NCBI RefSeq assembly: GCF_018130215.1
Contig: NZ_JAFCKQ010000034.1
Location: 1-64,000, forward strand
Source of the DNA: Bradyrhizobium jicamae
GTDB taxonomy: Bacteria; Pseudomonadota; Alphaproteobacteria; Rhizobiales; Xanthobacteraceae
Direction of reading: 5' to 3'
Length of the DNA stretch: 64,000 nt
The position numbers and the translations under genes were made by a program. Under the pieces are notes generated by a model, which searched no databases, was not told the DNA's origin, and worked only from the letters and a program-made list of their open reading frames with translations. How positions within the stretch are numbered: position 1 is the first letter of the stretch; every line of letters begins with the position of its first letter. Positions 8,507-16,470 of the stretch are shown here, piece after piece.

Positions 8507-9060
8507 TCGGCTCAGGTCCGGAGGTTGGAGTTTGAGTCGGGACGATCGTTAGCACGAACGTATGCGCGACGAATTCATGAAATCAAATGGAGGCTGGCGA
8601 TATTGTTGGACAATCGGCCCGGCACGGTGCAAACGCTCCTCGCCAAACGAATAGTAGTGCTCAGGTCGAGGATACCCACCATTACTTGAGCGTGCGTTCT
8701 TATGGCGCAAATGCTCATGAGCGGCTTCCCATCGCAGTAGCTGCCAAGAAGTGCTCGATCTCCCGTTCCTCCGGGACGTCCCTCGAGAACACGTTGCTCC
8801 GAGTCCCGGCGATTTCCTCATTGCAAACGCTTCACTGTCCGTTCTCGACCACACGATCATCAGCATCCGAGTGTGGGCCTGATCGCTTGTTCGGACTTGA
8901 AGGACCTGCCCGGTGCGTCGCTGGCACGGCTGTGCGAATAGCTGTTGTTACGCAGCGCTTTTTCGTGTGAGGTGCCACGAATTGCTGAATTTTTGACGCA
9001 TCTCGGACTTTGACCAACGCGCGACCGGATTCTTGTTATTGATTGCCGAGGAACAGGGCG
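8507..9060. other. Intergenic stretch without a recognisable gene
   Basis: About 550 bases lie between dgoK and the large secreted protein gene. Short frames occur on both strands but lack ribosome sites and coding character. The dgoK promoter must lie at the left end and that of the secreted protein at the right end. I see no clear operator or terminator. Confidence 0.4.
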
Positions 9061-11382
9061 ATGCTGAAATTGATCAGGCCACAACGCGACTCCGCGCTCT
9101 TGCAGACAGCTTTGCGAACATTGGTGGTGGGCGCTCTCGCCTGCTTGCTCGCGATTTATGCCGGGATGCCTGCGCGCGCGCAGAGCTTGCTGCCCCGACC
9201 GAATTGGAACGTTTCGCCACCCAAATGCGCGGATAGTCAGAAGATTTGCATCATGACGATCAAGATCTTCAACAATGATCCCGATCACTGGATCTATCCC
9301 GTGCTGACCACCGGCAAGGGCCCTGCCGATATCTGGATGCAAGCGTGGTGGTCGGTCCCGAACAGCGAACTGCCCAACTATCCCTTTATCCGGCGGAAGA
9401 ACTATCGGCTCTATATCAATCCAACAGGCGCCGGAATTCCGCCGAACACCGGTATCGAGCTAACGGTCCCAATCTTCACGCAGTTGTACGAGCCAATAAA
9501 CGCAAACCCGCCGGCAGATGCAAGTTCTCCGTCCGGAGGAGACACACTCATCAATTGGTGGAATGGCGGCGTAATCCAGGTTTACACGAGTCCTCAAGCG
9601 AGCCCGCCTTTGGCTCTGCAGCAGGCCCTGACGCGATCAACCCAGAAGGTGGTCCAGAGCGGCGTCTCCAGCGCGGTCCTGCCCAAGTGTGTGGCCGTCG
9701 CATCGGTCCCGACCAAAACGGTCCGAAGTCCGCCAGCGCCGCCGCCATGCCAGCCACTGACCATTTACAGTGATGATTCCGATCTGGCGAAGAACGACCC
9801 GAGCCAACTGATCGAATATACCTTCGGCGCCAGGAACGACCCGAAAGATATCAACGCGGGGCCCAGATACCTGCTCGACACCAGTAACGTCGATTTCGAC
9901 GTGAGCTACGTCAATGTCGCCTTCGCGCCGGCCGTGATGGGACCGTACAAGAACAACCAGGTCGGCTATATCGGCACGCCGATCACAATCGACAACTTCA
10001 ATCTCGCCATTGACGAATTCCTCCATGACTTCCCCGGCTGGCCGCAATTTCTCCGTGAAGGGCAATTGGTGAACAAGCTGGCCTCGCCGCTGGAGGTCTT
10101 TGCTCGGCTCGGTGGCAAGGATCCTCCTCCCGATCTCACCCAACTGCGTGGTTGGCCCGGCAGTTGGCCGGCCGACTTGTGGGCGCCCATTCAAGCGTTG
10201 CGAACCAAATGGAGAGAGTACGCCGGCACGGTCACTGCCATTCCTGGTCCGCAGTACGTCCAGGCAACGCCTGGCATATGCGGGCCCCTCCCTCTTCCGG
10301 ATGCCCCCGCCCCGACCAACTTCTGTGACGCAGTCGTCGCCGTCCAGCAACTCTTGATCAAGAACTATGTCAGCTACAGGCAGTTGTATGCTGCGGGCCA
10401 ATGCAAGGGAACGGCGTTCGACATCACCGACAACCTCCTGATATCCCACGTCTACGGATGGGCGCCGTGGACTGAATCATCATCCGGAAAGGATGGCGAC
10501 GGATGCGCAGCCGCTCAGAACCTGCTTGAGAATACCGCGCGCTACAGCACCGGGATCGACTATACGAATTACCTGAACGTCAAGGTGGCGTTCGACAAAT
10601 TGAACTACGGGACGTTTCCCCCGAGGGCTCGGGACCAGATCTACCAGTTCAACCCTTGGGTACAGTTCATCCATGGCGTGCCGAACGGCAATCCGCACAA
10701 ATATGTCAGCACGGACTATGCGTATGCCTATTCCGTCGATGATGCGATGGGCAACATCCAAGCGGAGGGCGTAGGCATCATCATCGACATTGGAAGCACT
10801 GCGAATCTGGAAAACCAAAAACCGGCGACGCAGCCGATCCTGGTCACTCTGGGAGGCGCAGAGCCGGTCAAGGGGATTGCCTACAAGGCTTATGCCATTT
10901 GCGAAAACACAGCTGCGAACACAAAAAACCTGAATCCGAATTTTACGACCTTTGCGGTCAGCGGCAACGATCCTGCCAATTGCCCGATATATATTTACGA
11001 CAGCAAGGTTCCTAGCCAGCTTTATGCGTTCAAGATTGACGCCACGCCAGACCAGTTCCCGTATTTTGCCAATCCCGCCGATGCCAGATGGCTACCGGGG
11101 AATGCCAAGAACAGCACGACCAAAATAGTGGTGTGCTCGGGCATCCCAGATGCCGGTGCAGCGCAAGGATATCAACAATCGAGCGCAACTGCGTGTTGCG
11201 ACTCGGCCAGCAATTCGGGCGTCTTTGCATTTGCGCAGCCGGAGCCCCATGATGCGCACAATACCAAGAAGTATATCGTCAATGTGCCGCCTCCCAAGCG
11301 CTGCACGAACGACACGGACGCCGCATGTTTTTACCCGACGCCCCCGCCGATCACCAAGGCATGTAATCGGGGGCTCCCTTGA
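9061..11382 (+). CDS. Large secreted protein of unknown function
   Basis: The product has 773 residues from the ATG at 9061; GAGG at 9048-9051 supports this start over one six codons upstream. It has a long signal peptide with a hydrophobic core (LVVGALACLLAIYAG) and probable cleavage after ARA. The mature protein is rich in Pro, Asn and aromatic residues, has about 18 cysteines (likely disulfides) and no further membrane helix. The segment FNNDPDHWIYPVL and the following beta-rich stretch faintly recall thaumatin/GH64-type folds, but I cannot establish that. No catalytic motif is assignable. It stands alone, and must be periplasmic or extracellular. Confidence 0.7.
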   Translation: MLKLIRPQRDSALLQTALRTLVVGALACLLAIYAGMPARAQSLLPRPNWNVSPPKCADSQKICIMTIKIFNNDPDHWIYPVLTTGKGPADIWMQAWWSVPNSELPNYPFIRRKNYRLYINPTGAGIPPNTGIELTVPIFTQLYEPINANPPADASSPSGGDTLINWWNGGVIQVYTSPQASPPLALQQALTRSTQKVVQSGVSSAVLPKCVAVASVPTKTVRSPPAPPPCQPLTIYSDDSDLAKNDPSQLIEYTFGARNDPKDINAGPRYLLDTSNVDFDVSYVNVAFAPAVMGPYKNNQVGYIGTPITIDNFNLAIDEFLHDFPGWPQFLREGQLVNKLASPLEVFARLGGKDPPPDLTQLRGWPGSWPADLWAPIQALRTKWREYAGTVTAIPGPQYVQATPGICGPLPLPDAPAPTNFCDAVVAVQQLLIKNYVSYRQLYAAGQCKGTAFDITDNLLISHVYGWAPWTESSSGKDGDGCAAAQNLLENTARYSTGIDYTNYLNVKVAFDKLNYGTFPPRARDQIYQFNPWVQFIHGVPNGNPHKYVSTDYAYAYSVDDAMGNIQAEGVGIIIDIGSTANLENQKPATQPILVTLGGAEPVKGIAYKAYAICENTAANTKNLNPNFTTFAVSGNDPANCPIYIYDSKVPSQLYAFKIDATPDQFPYFANPADARWLPGNAKNSTTKIVVCSGIPDAGAAQGYQQSSATACCDSASNSGVFAFAQPEPHDAHNTKKYIVNVPPPKRCTNDTDAACFYPTPPPITKACNRGLP

Positions 11383-11639
11383 AGGCTTCAAATGCGTTGA
11401 AGACTCGTGAGCTGGTCTGAATTCGGGCAGCGGTCGGTTTGGCGGCTTCTCACACGAGAGCTTCCTTCGAGCACGCTCGCCTGTACATCGATCGCGCCGA
11501 AGCATTGGGAGAACTGCTCGAAGACCTCCTTCGGCGGAAATCCAACTCCCGCTGGGCCTCGTCGGGCAAATCAGCAAAACCTGTCAAGCCCGCCATGAAC
11601 AAATATTTCGGTTTTTCATTAGTTCAAATCAGTGTATAG

Positions 11640-12050
11640 ATCAATCCGTCTCACCCGCTTGAGCGGCGCATCGCGATCGTCACGAGTGCCGGGTTGGGAT
11701 GCGGTGGACGCTGATGTCACGGCTGACGAGCGTGGCAGATGCGGACGGCGAAGTCGTGCAGGCCTGACGCCCTAGTGGCAGGTGTCCTGTCAGCAAGAGA
11801 CTGATGTCTCTTGCTGACGGCGGTGACAAGAAAGCCCAGTCTCACCGGGGAGAGTACGTATAAGCCGTAACCCATCGCGCAGGGAAAGCCGGGTTGTTTC
11901 CGGTTACACCTGTGGTCCTACCCCCGTGCTTTCTACATCGCACGGGGCCCATGGGTGCGATCGGCACCCGGCTTTCCCTGCGCCCTCGGCGGATTGAGAG
12001 GGTGGAACGTGAAGCAAAGCTCGGGCGCCGCGCCGCGAGAATGCGAACAC
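11640..12050. repeat. Structured intergenic repeat element with nested inverted repeats
   Basis: This gene-free block contains three perfect dyads. The first is a 13-bp stem at 11789-11801 and 11806-11818 with a TGAT loop. The second is an 18-bp inverted repeat, GCGCAGGGAAAGCCGGGT at 11877-11894 and its complement at 11966-11983. The third sits inside the second: an 8-bp stem CCCCGTGC/GCACGGGG at 11922-11929 and 11940-11947. From memory, very similar blocks occur many times in Bradyrhizobium intergenic regions; I cannot check that here. It could be a mobile-element relic or a transcribed structured RNA. Confidence 0.6.
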
Positions 12051-12118
12051 GTGCCCGCACCGCTGTCTGACATGTGAATCGAGATGGCCGACCCCGCCCT
12101 GTCAGCGACCCAGGTCCG

Positions 12119-12328
12119 TCACCGTGCGCCCTTCAGCGTGCAGGACGTCGTGCAGGTCGTCACGCTGCCGTTGTCACATTTGATGCAGACGTTGACGCAC
12201 TGATCCATGACCTTGGGATTGTACTGGCTGTAGAGATTCGCCGCGCAGCTGTTGGTCGATCCCGTGACCTCGGGATCGCAGCCGGACAGGGAAAGTGCTG
12301 CGAAACCCAGAATGGCGACCTTGCGCAT
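12119..12328 (-). CDS. Small cysteine-rich lipoprotein
   Basis: The product has 69 residues from the ATG at 12328, preceded by a good GGGAGG. The signal peptide ends in lipobox LSLSGC, lipidated at about residue 17. The mature part has six more cysteines (NSCAAN, MDQCVNVCIKCDNG, TTCTTSC), which suggests a small disulfide-bonded domain or metal site in the periplasm. No family is recognised. It is transcribed away from the terminator-like hairpin at 12462-12493. Confidence 0.65.
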   Translation of the reverse strand: MRKVAILGFAALSLSGCDPEVTGSTNSCAANLYSQYNPKVMDQCVNVCIKCDNGSVTTCTTSCTLKGAR

Positions 12329-12461
12329 AAGGCCTCCCGCCATGCTCCAATGCAGGTAACCTTGACAGGTTAGGTTAAATTCCAGTTTCAATTGCGACCT
12401 TATCCGGAAGCAGTATTGCTTATCCACCGGACATTTCCCCAAGGTCCGGGCCCACACCGGC

Positions 12462-12493
12462 AAAGCCGCCAGGCGATTCTGCCTGGCGGCTTT
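12462..12493 (+). terminator. Strong rho-independent-type hairpin with no gene upstream
   Basis: The stem is 13 bp, AAAGCCGCCAGGC pairing with GCCTGGCGGCTTT across a 6-base loop, followed by GTT. It points rightward, yet no plus-strand gene lies before it within several hundred bases. It may end a small RNA transcribed from about 12340-12460. Confidence 0.6.
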
Positions 12494-12528
12494 GTTGCCT
12501 AGCAATTTGAGATGAGGATTTTCAGACG

Positions 12529-12702
12529 ATGGCCCGGAAGCCACGCTGGTCGTTCAAGGAGGACCGCCGACTGATGGAAATGGCACGCTCCTCAAAGTCG
12601 CTGGAGGATGTCGCCAAGGCCACCGGGCGATCGCCGGACCGAATCAAGAAAATGGCGATGCGCCTTGGGCTGTCGATCAAGCCGCGCTCGACCAAGCGAT
12701 AG
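12529..12702 (+). CDS. Small SANT/Myb-like DNA-binding protein of 57 residues
   Basis: The ATG at 12529 is preceded by GAGG at 12514-12517. The product begins RKPRWSFKEDRRLMEMA, a tryptophan followed by acidic and basic residues as in SANT/Myb first helices. It continues SLEDVAKATGRSPDRIKKMA, which reads as a helix-turn-helix, and finishes with a basic tail. It is probably a tiny DNA-binding regulator. Its length is below the cut-off of many gene finders. The hairpin 36 bases upstream separates it from preceding sequence. Confidence 0.6.
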   Translation: MARKPRWSFKEDRRLMEMARSSKSLEDVAKATGRSPDRIKKMAMRLGLSIKPRSTKR

Positions 12703-12733
12703 GCCGCAAAACGGGCTGCGACCGACCCGGTCA

Positions 12734-12973
12734 CTAGATACCGGGAGGGCAATCCTCCCTGTCCCGCACCGGAACCGCCTTGGGCCGGCCCACATGCGTG
12801 CAGCTGGTCAGAACGAAGGCAACCCGGCTGCATTGCCAGTCCGGACCCAGCGCCGCGACCGAGATCGGTGCGGGCGAAGCCAGGCTGAACATCACAAAAG
12901 ACAGCATGCAGACGCATAGTGCGACCGCGGCCGCCAACGCCGCGCCCTTTCGGGACCACAGCTTGGATCTCAT
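12734..12973 (-). CDS. Small single-pass membrane protein, DWQC family copy 2
   Basis: The product has 79 residues with a basic N-terminus and a helix at about residues 10-34 (AALAAAVALCVCMLSFVMFS). The periplasmic tail AALGPDWQCSRVAFVLTSC is almost identical to that of the gene at 748-960, and a further basic stretch of about 20 residues contains one more cysteine. The helix differs from copy 1 but the tail is conserved, so the tail is likely the functional part. Function unknown. Confidence 0.65.
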   Translation of the reverse strand: MRSKLWSRKGAALAAAVALCVCMLSFVMFSLASPAPISVAALGPDWQCSRVAFVLTSCTHVGRPKAVPVRDREDCPPGI

Positions 12974-13110
12974 GGCCTAGCTCCCGTCGATCCCTTGAAG
13001 TCTAGGGGTCGCCCGCCTTGGCCGCTGTGATCGGAATCACAGTCCGGCCGCTATTGCGGACTCCCCGCCGGGGTCGATTTGGGATCCATGCCGCACTGCC
13101 GCAAGAGCCG

Positions 13111-13287
13111 TCAGCGCGCCGGCTCGATCACATTACAGTTGGTTCGGCCCGACATCAGGCAGTCCTGCATCTTGCTGGCCGCGGTCAGGTCATGGGCGAG
13201 CCAGAGGCCGACCGCGAGCATCACCGCCGCCACCAGCAGTCCGACCAGCGCGCCACGGCGGCCGCCGCCGTCCTCGGAATCGCTCAT
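13111..13287 (-). CDS. Small membrane protein of 58 residues
   Basis: The start is taken at the internal ATG 13287 (MSDSEDGGGRRGALVG); the frame is open 16 codons further but that part is not protein-like. A hydrophobic helix (GLLVAAVMLAVGLWLAHDL) is followed by a short tail with two cysteines, DCLMSGRTNCNVIEPAR. The architecture, a short helix plus a two-cysteine tail, resembles that of the DWQC proteins, without sequence identity. Function unknown. Confidence 0.6.
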   Translation of the reverse strand: MSDSEDGGGRRGALVGLLVAAVMLAVGLWLAHDLTAASKMQDCLMSGRTNCNVIEPAR

Positions 13288-13471
13288 TGTCGCATCGGTT
13301 CCCGATTGGCCTGACCGCATCATGGCCGCTTGCACGGCAGCATGCGATCAAATCTGCAACACTCGCGCAATTAAATGCGGACATCGAGAATCGGGGCCGC
13401 AATTCCATTGCACGCCAGGCGAGCTTGCGAAACACTGTTCACTCGGTGGAGCGCGTTGTGCGGGACCTGCC

Positions 13472-13705
13472 ATGAGCGAAGACGAAGCGAGCCAGCAGCC
13501 GACCTACGATTATCATCGTTACAGGCGGCTGTTGTCGGAGGCCGTTGACGAGACCAGCCGCCGGCGGCTGATCGAGTTGCTGATCGAGGAAAAGGCGCGG
13601 GACAGGCTGGAGGCGCAGCGTACCTCCGACCGGGTCGCGATGACCGCCGCGACGGTGGCCAAGGTGCTGGGCAATTACAGCCGGCGCGAGCTGCTGCTCC
13701 GCTAG
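13472..13705 (+). CDS. Small cytoplasmic hypothetical protein of 77 residues
   Basis: The start is the ATG at 13472 (MSEDEASQQPTYDYHRYRRL); the frame is open much further upstream but without coding character. The product is strongly helical and charged, with LIELLIEEKARDRLEAQR in the middle and a C-terminal segment YSRRELLLR. Membrane segments and known domains are absent. It may be an oligomerising helix protein. Confidence 0.55.
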   Translation: MSEDEASQQPTYDYHRYRRLLSEAVDETSRRRLIELLIEEKARDRLEAQRTSDRVAMTAATVAKVLGNYSRRELLLR

Positions 13706-13917
13706 CATTTTAGGCGAATCGCGGCGATCGGTGCCCAGGTCGTGCCCCCCGGCGCGGCCATCGTGCCCGCCGGCATCGCATCCGGCCATTTGCTGTGCGC
13801 TCATGTCTCCCCTGCCGCCCGCGTTCGGCACTGGCAATTTCCGCCGGCTTCACTTATTGAAACGCCGGACCTCACCCCCATCCCATCACCCGAACAGAAA
13901 GCAGCAAGGCTTCCTCT

Positions 13918-14274
13918 ATGAGTGGCTTCAAGGAACCGGGTTTTGCCGACCGCGCGAAGGCGGCCCAGCAGGCGCGGCAGAACATCCTCAACAAGTTTCG
14001 CGCCCAGCCCGGACCCGACGATCCGGCCGTGAAGGCACGGGCCGAGGAACGCGCGGCGATCGCCGAGCGGCGCACCAAGGCCAAGGAGGCGCGCGAATCC
14101 GAGAAGGCCGAGCAGAAGCGCCGCGAGGACGAGGCCGCCGCGGCCGAAGCCGCCCGGATCGCGCGGGAGAAGGAAGACGAAACTGCGCGTCTGGCGGCGC
14201 TCGAGGCCGAGCAGAAGGCCAAGCGCGACGCCCGCTACGCCGCGCGCAAGGAACGCGGCAAGAAGAAGCGCTAG
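13918..14274 (+). CDS. DUF6481 family protein
   Basis: The product has 118 residues beginning MSGFKEPGFADRAKAAQQAR, the characteristic opening of DUF6481 proteins in alphaproteobacteria. The rest is one long highly charged helix, rich in Ala, Glu, Lys and Arg, ending GKKKR; it probably forms a coiled coil and may bind nucleic acid. No enzymatic role is known. It is convergent with the MXKDX gene 57 bases downstream. Confidence 0.8.
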   Translation: MSGFKEPGFADRAKAAQQARQNILNKFRAQPGPDDPAVKARAEERAAIAERRTKAKEARESEKAEQKRREDEAAAAEAARIAREKEDETARLAALEAEQKAKRDARYAARKERGKKKR

Positions 14275-14331
14275 GTCGCTTGCGCCAGACCCGCCGCATC
14301 GGCGGGCCTGGCGATGACCATCGGGGCGGCG

Positions 14332-14571
14332 TCAGTTCTTCTTCATGGCGTCGTCTTTCTTCATCATCCCGCCGTCCTTCTTCATGGCGTCGTCCTTCTT
14401 CATCATGCCACCGTCCTTCTTCATGGCATCCTTGGACGCATCCTTGGACATCGTATCCTTCTTCATCGCATCGTCCTTGCCCATCTTGTCCTGAGCGAAC
14501 GCAGCCGGCGCGAGCGCAAGGCTGAGCGAGAGGAGCGCGGCAGTGAGGCCGATACGGGTTTTGGTGGTCAT
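14332..14571 (-). CDS. Pentapeptide MXKDX repeat protein, secreted
   Basis: The product has 79 residues with a clean signal peptide (LTAALLSLSLALAPAAFAQ). The mature part is made almost entirely of the five-residue unit M-x-K-D-x: KMGKDDAMKKDTMSKDASKD, then two near-identical DAMKKDGGMMKKD blocks. The alternation of Met with Lys and Asp suggests metal (for example copper) interaction or a disordered periplasmic polyelectrolyte; neither is shown by sequence. The DNA underneath is a tandem repeat and could expand or contract. Confidence 0.85.
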   Translation of the reverse strand: MTTKTRIGLTAALLSLSLALAPAAFAQDKMGKDDAMKKDTMSKDASKDAMKKDGGMMKKDDAMKKDGGMMKKDDAMKKN

Positions 14572-14896
14572 GGCTGGAGATCCTCAAGTGGTCGAGTTGT
14601 GAAAGCGACGTCTGCCGCTACTTCCTCGACGCGACAGCGCCGCCTGCTGTTACCTCGATAACAAACTCTTGAACCGGGTCGGTGCGACAGGGCCGGATGA
14701 TCGGCTGCACGCGTGGGTTGAAGACTTTCCCGTCATCGTCGCAATGTGCGGCGCAGCAACGACAATGCTTGCCGTCATGCGCCGGCCCGCACTATCAGGG
14801 CGCCTCTGAACTATCAGACTAGAGAAAATTGACGCGAAGTCCGGCTAAGGTGCGCGCCGGTCTAACAGCCACTCAAGAAGCTCCAGGAAAACAACC
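14572..14896. other. Intergenic region between the MXKDX gene and the TRAP operon
   Basis: The 325 bases contain no convincing gene. They must hold the two divergent promoters, for the MXKDX gene leftward and for dctP rightward. A CCAGGAAAA lies just before the dctP start and serves as ribosome site. No operator can be named. Confidence 0.4.
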
Positions 14897-15919
14897 ATGC
14901 TCACACGCCGCCACGTCCTCGCTTCCGCCCTCGCCGCGCCCGCCATCCTGCGGATGGGCACAGGCACCGCGCACGCCGCGACCACGCTGAAGATCTCGCA
15001 TCAGTTCCCCGGCGGCAGCATCGACAAGGGCGATTTCCGCGACCGGCTGTGCCGGATGTTCGCAGCCGAGATCGCCAAGCGCTCGGGCGGCGAGCTTGCC
15101 GCCGAAGTCTATCCGAATTCCTCGCTGATCAAGACCAACGCCCAGTTCTCGGCGATGCGCAAGGGCGCACTGGATCTCAGCCTCTATCCGATGCCTTATG
15201 CCGGCGGCGAATTGCCCGAGACCAATATCGGCCTGATGCCGGGCCTGGTGACGACCTATGATCAGGGCATGCGCTGGAAGAAGGAACCGGTCGGCAAGGC
15301 CCTGTCCGACTTCCTCGCCGACAAGGGCATCCTGCTGATCTCCTGGGTCTGGCAGGCCGGCGGCGTCGCCAGCCGCTCGAGGGCGATCGTCGCGCCCGAG
15401 GATGCCAAGGGCATGAAGGTGCGCGGCGGCTCGCGCGAGATGGACATGGTGCTGCAGACCGCGGGCGCCGCCGTGCTGTCGGTCCCCTCTAACGAGCTCT
15501 ACGCCGCCATGCAGACGGGCGCCTGCGATGCCGGCATCACCTCCTCCACCAGCCTGATCTCGTTCCGCCTCGAGGAGATCGCGAAGTCGCTGACATCGGG
15601 CGCCGGCGCGTCCTACTGGTTCATGCTGGAGCCACTGATGATGTCGAAGGCGATCTTCGACAAGCTGCCCAAGAACCAGCAGGACGTCATCCTGGCGGTC
15701 GGCGGGGAACTGGAAGCCTTCGGCCGCAAGGGCGCGCAGGACGACGATGCCGAGGTCGCCAAGATCTACGAGAAGGCCGGCGCCAAGGTGGCAGCGCTCG
15801 ACGGCGCCGTCGTCGCCAAATGGCGCGACATCGCCCGCGACACCGCCTGGAAGGACTACGGCGCCAAGACGGCGACCGCGGCCAACCTCCTCAAGCTCGC
15901 AAGCGACGTTACCGCATGA
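14897..15919 (+). CDS. dctP: TRAP transporter substrate-binding protein (DctP family)
   Basis: The product has 340 residues, the usual DctP length. It has a twin-arginine-like start (TRRHVLASALAAPAIL) and probable cleavage at TAHAA. The mature part starts with TLKISHQFP, as in DctP proteins, and contains GGELAAEVYPNSSL, MRKGALDLSLYP, DAKGMKVRGG and the conserved ALQTG-like stretch ELYAAMQTGACDAGITS. It captures a small organic acid in the periplasm for the two membrane subunits encoded next. The ligand cannot be read from sequence. The stop overlaps the next start by four bases. Confidence 0.93.
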   Translation: MLTRRHVLASALAAPAILRMGTGTAHAATTLKISHQFPGGSIDKGDFRDRLCRMFAAEIAKRSGGELAAEVYPNSSLIKTNAQFSAMRKGALDLSLYPMPYAGGELPETNIGLMPGLVTTYDQGMRWKKEPVGKALSDFLADKGILLISWVWQAGGVASRSRAIVAPEDAKGMKVRGGSREMDMVLQTAGAAVLSVPSNELYAAMQTGACDAGITSSTSLISFRLEEIAKSLTSGAGASYWFMLEPLMMSKAIFDKLPKNQQDVILAVGGELEAFGRKGAQDDDAEVAKIYEKAGAKVAALDGAVVAKWRDIARDTAWKDYGAKTATAANLLKLASDVTA

Positions 15920-16470
15920 TGCATGGTCCGGTCGCGGATCGAGCCGAAGCCGCAAGCGCGGCCCCGGGCGGCACGCCCGTGGCGGCGTTCGAGCGCGCGC
16001 TGTCCGTCTGCAACAACGTCATCGTGGCGTCCGCCGCGCTCGCTCTGATCTCGGCCTGCGTGATCCTGAGCTACAGCGTGCTCGGGCGCGCGCTGTTCCA
16101 GATGGCGAACTACTGGCAAGACGAGGCCGCCGTGTTCCTGCTGGTCGGCGCCACCTTCATGACCTCTGCCTATGTGCAGAGCCAGCGCGGCCATGTCAGC
16201 ATCGAAGCCTTCGTCGGCCTGCTCTCGCCGCGCGCGAACCGCGTCAGGCTGTGGCTGGTCGATGTCGCGAGTTTCGCGTTCTGCACGTTCTTCGCCTGGA
16301 AGTCCTGGACCCTGGCGCACGAGGCCTATGTCGACGGCCAGGTCTCCAACTCGATGTGGTCGCCGCCGCTCGCGATCCCCTATGTCCTGATGGCCTTCGG
16401 CATGTCGCTGCTCTGCGTGCAACTTCTCCTGCAGATCATCACGCCGATCGTGGATGGCGCGCGCCGATGA
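15916..16470 (+). CDS. dctQ: TRAP transporter small permease subunit (DctQ family)
   Basis: The product has 184 residues with four predicted transmembrane helices and the family signature in YWQDEAAVFLLVGATF (E-E in helix 2 context), followed by GHVSIEAFVGLLSP. It forms the membrane complex with the large subunit. The start is the ATG at 15916, overlapping the dctP stop as ATGA; the gene in turn overlaps dctM by four bases. Translation of the three is therefore coupled. Confidence 0.92.
   Translation: MMHGPVADRAEAASAAPGGTPVAAFERALSVCNNVIVASAALALISACVILSYSVLGRALFQMANYWQDEAAVFLLVGATFMTSAYVQSQRGHVSIEAFVGLLSPRANRVRLWLVDVASFAFCTFFAWKSWTLAHEAYVDGQVSNSMWSPPLAIPYVLMAFGMSLLCVQLLLQIITPIVDGARR

Noticed and set aside
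6450..8689. Long open frames antisense to or offset from dgoK and dgoA
   Set aside because: The two metabolic genes have all expected motifs; the overlapping frames have Arg-rich, motif-free products.
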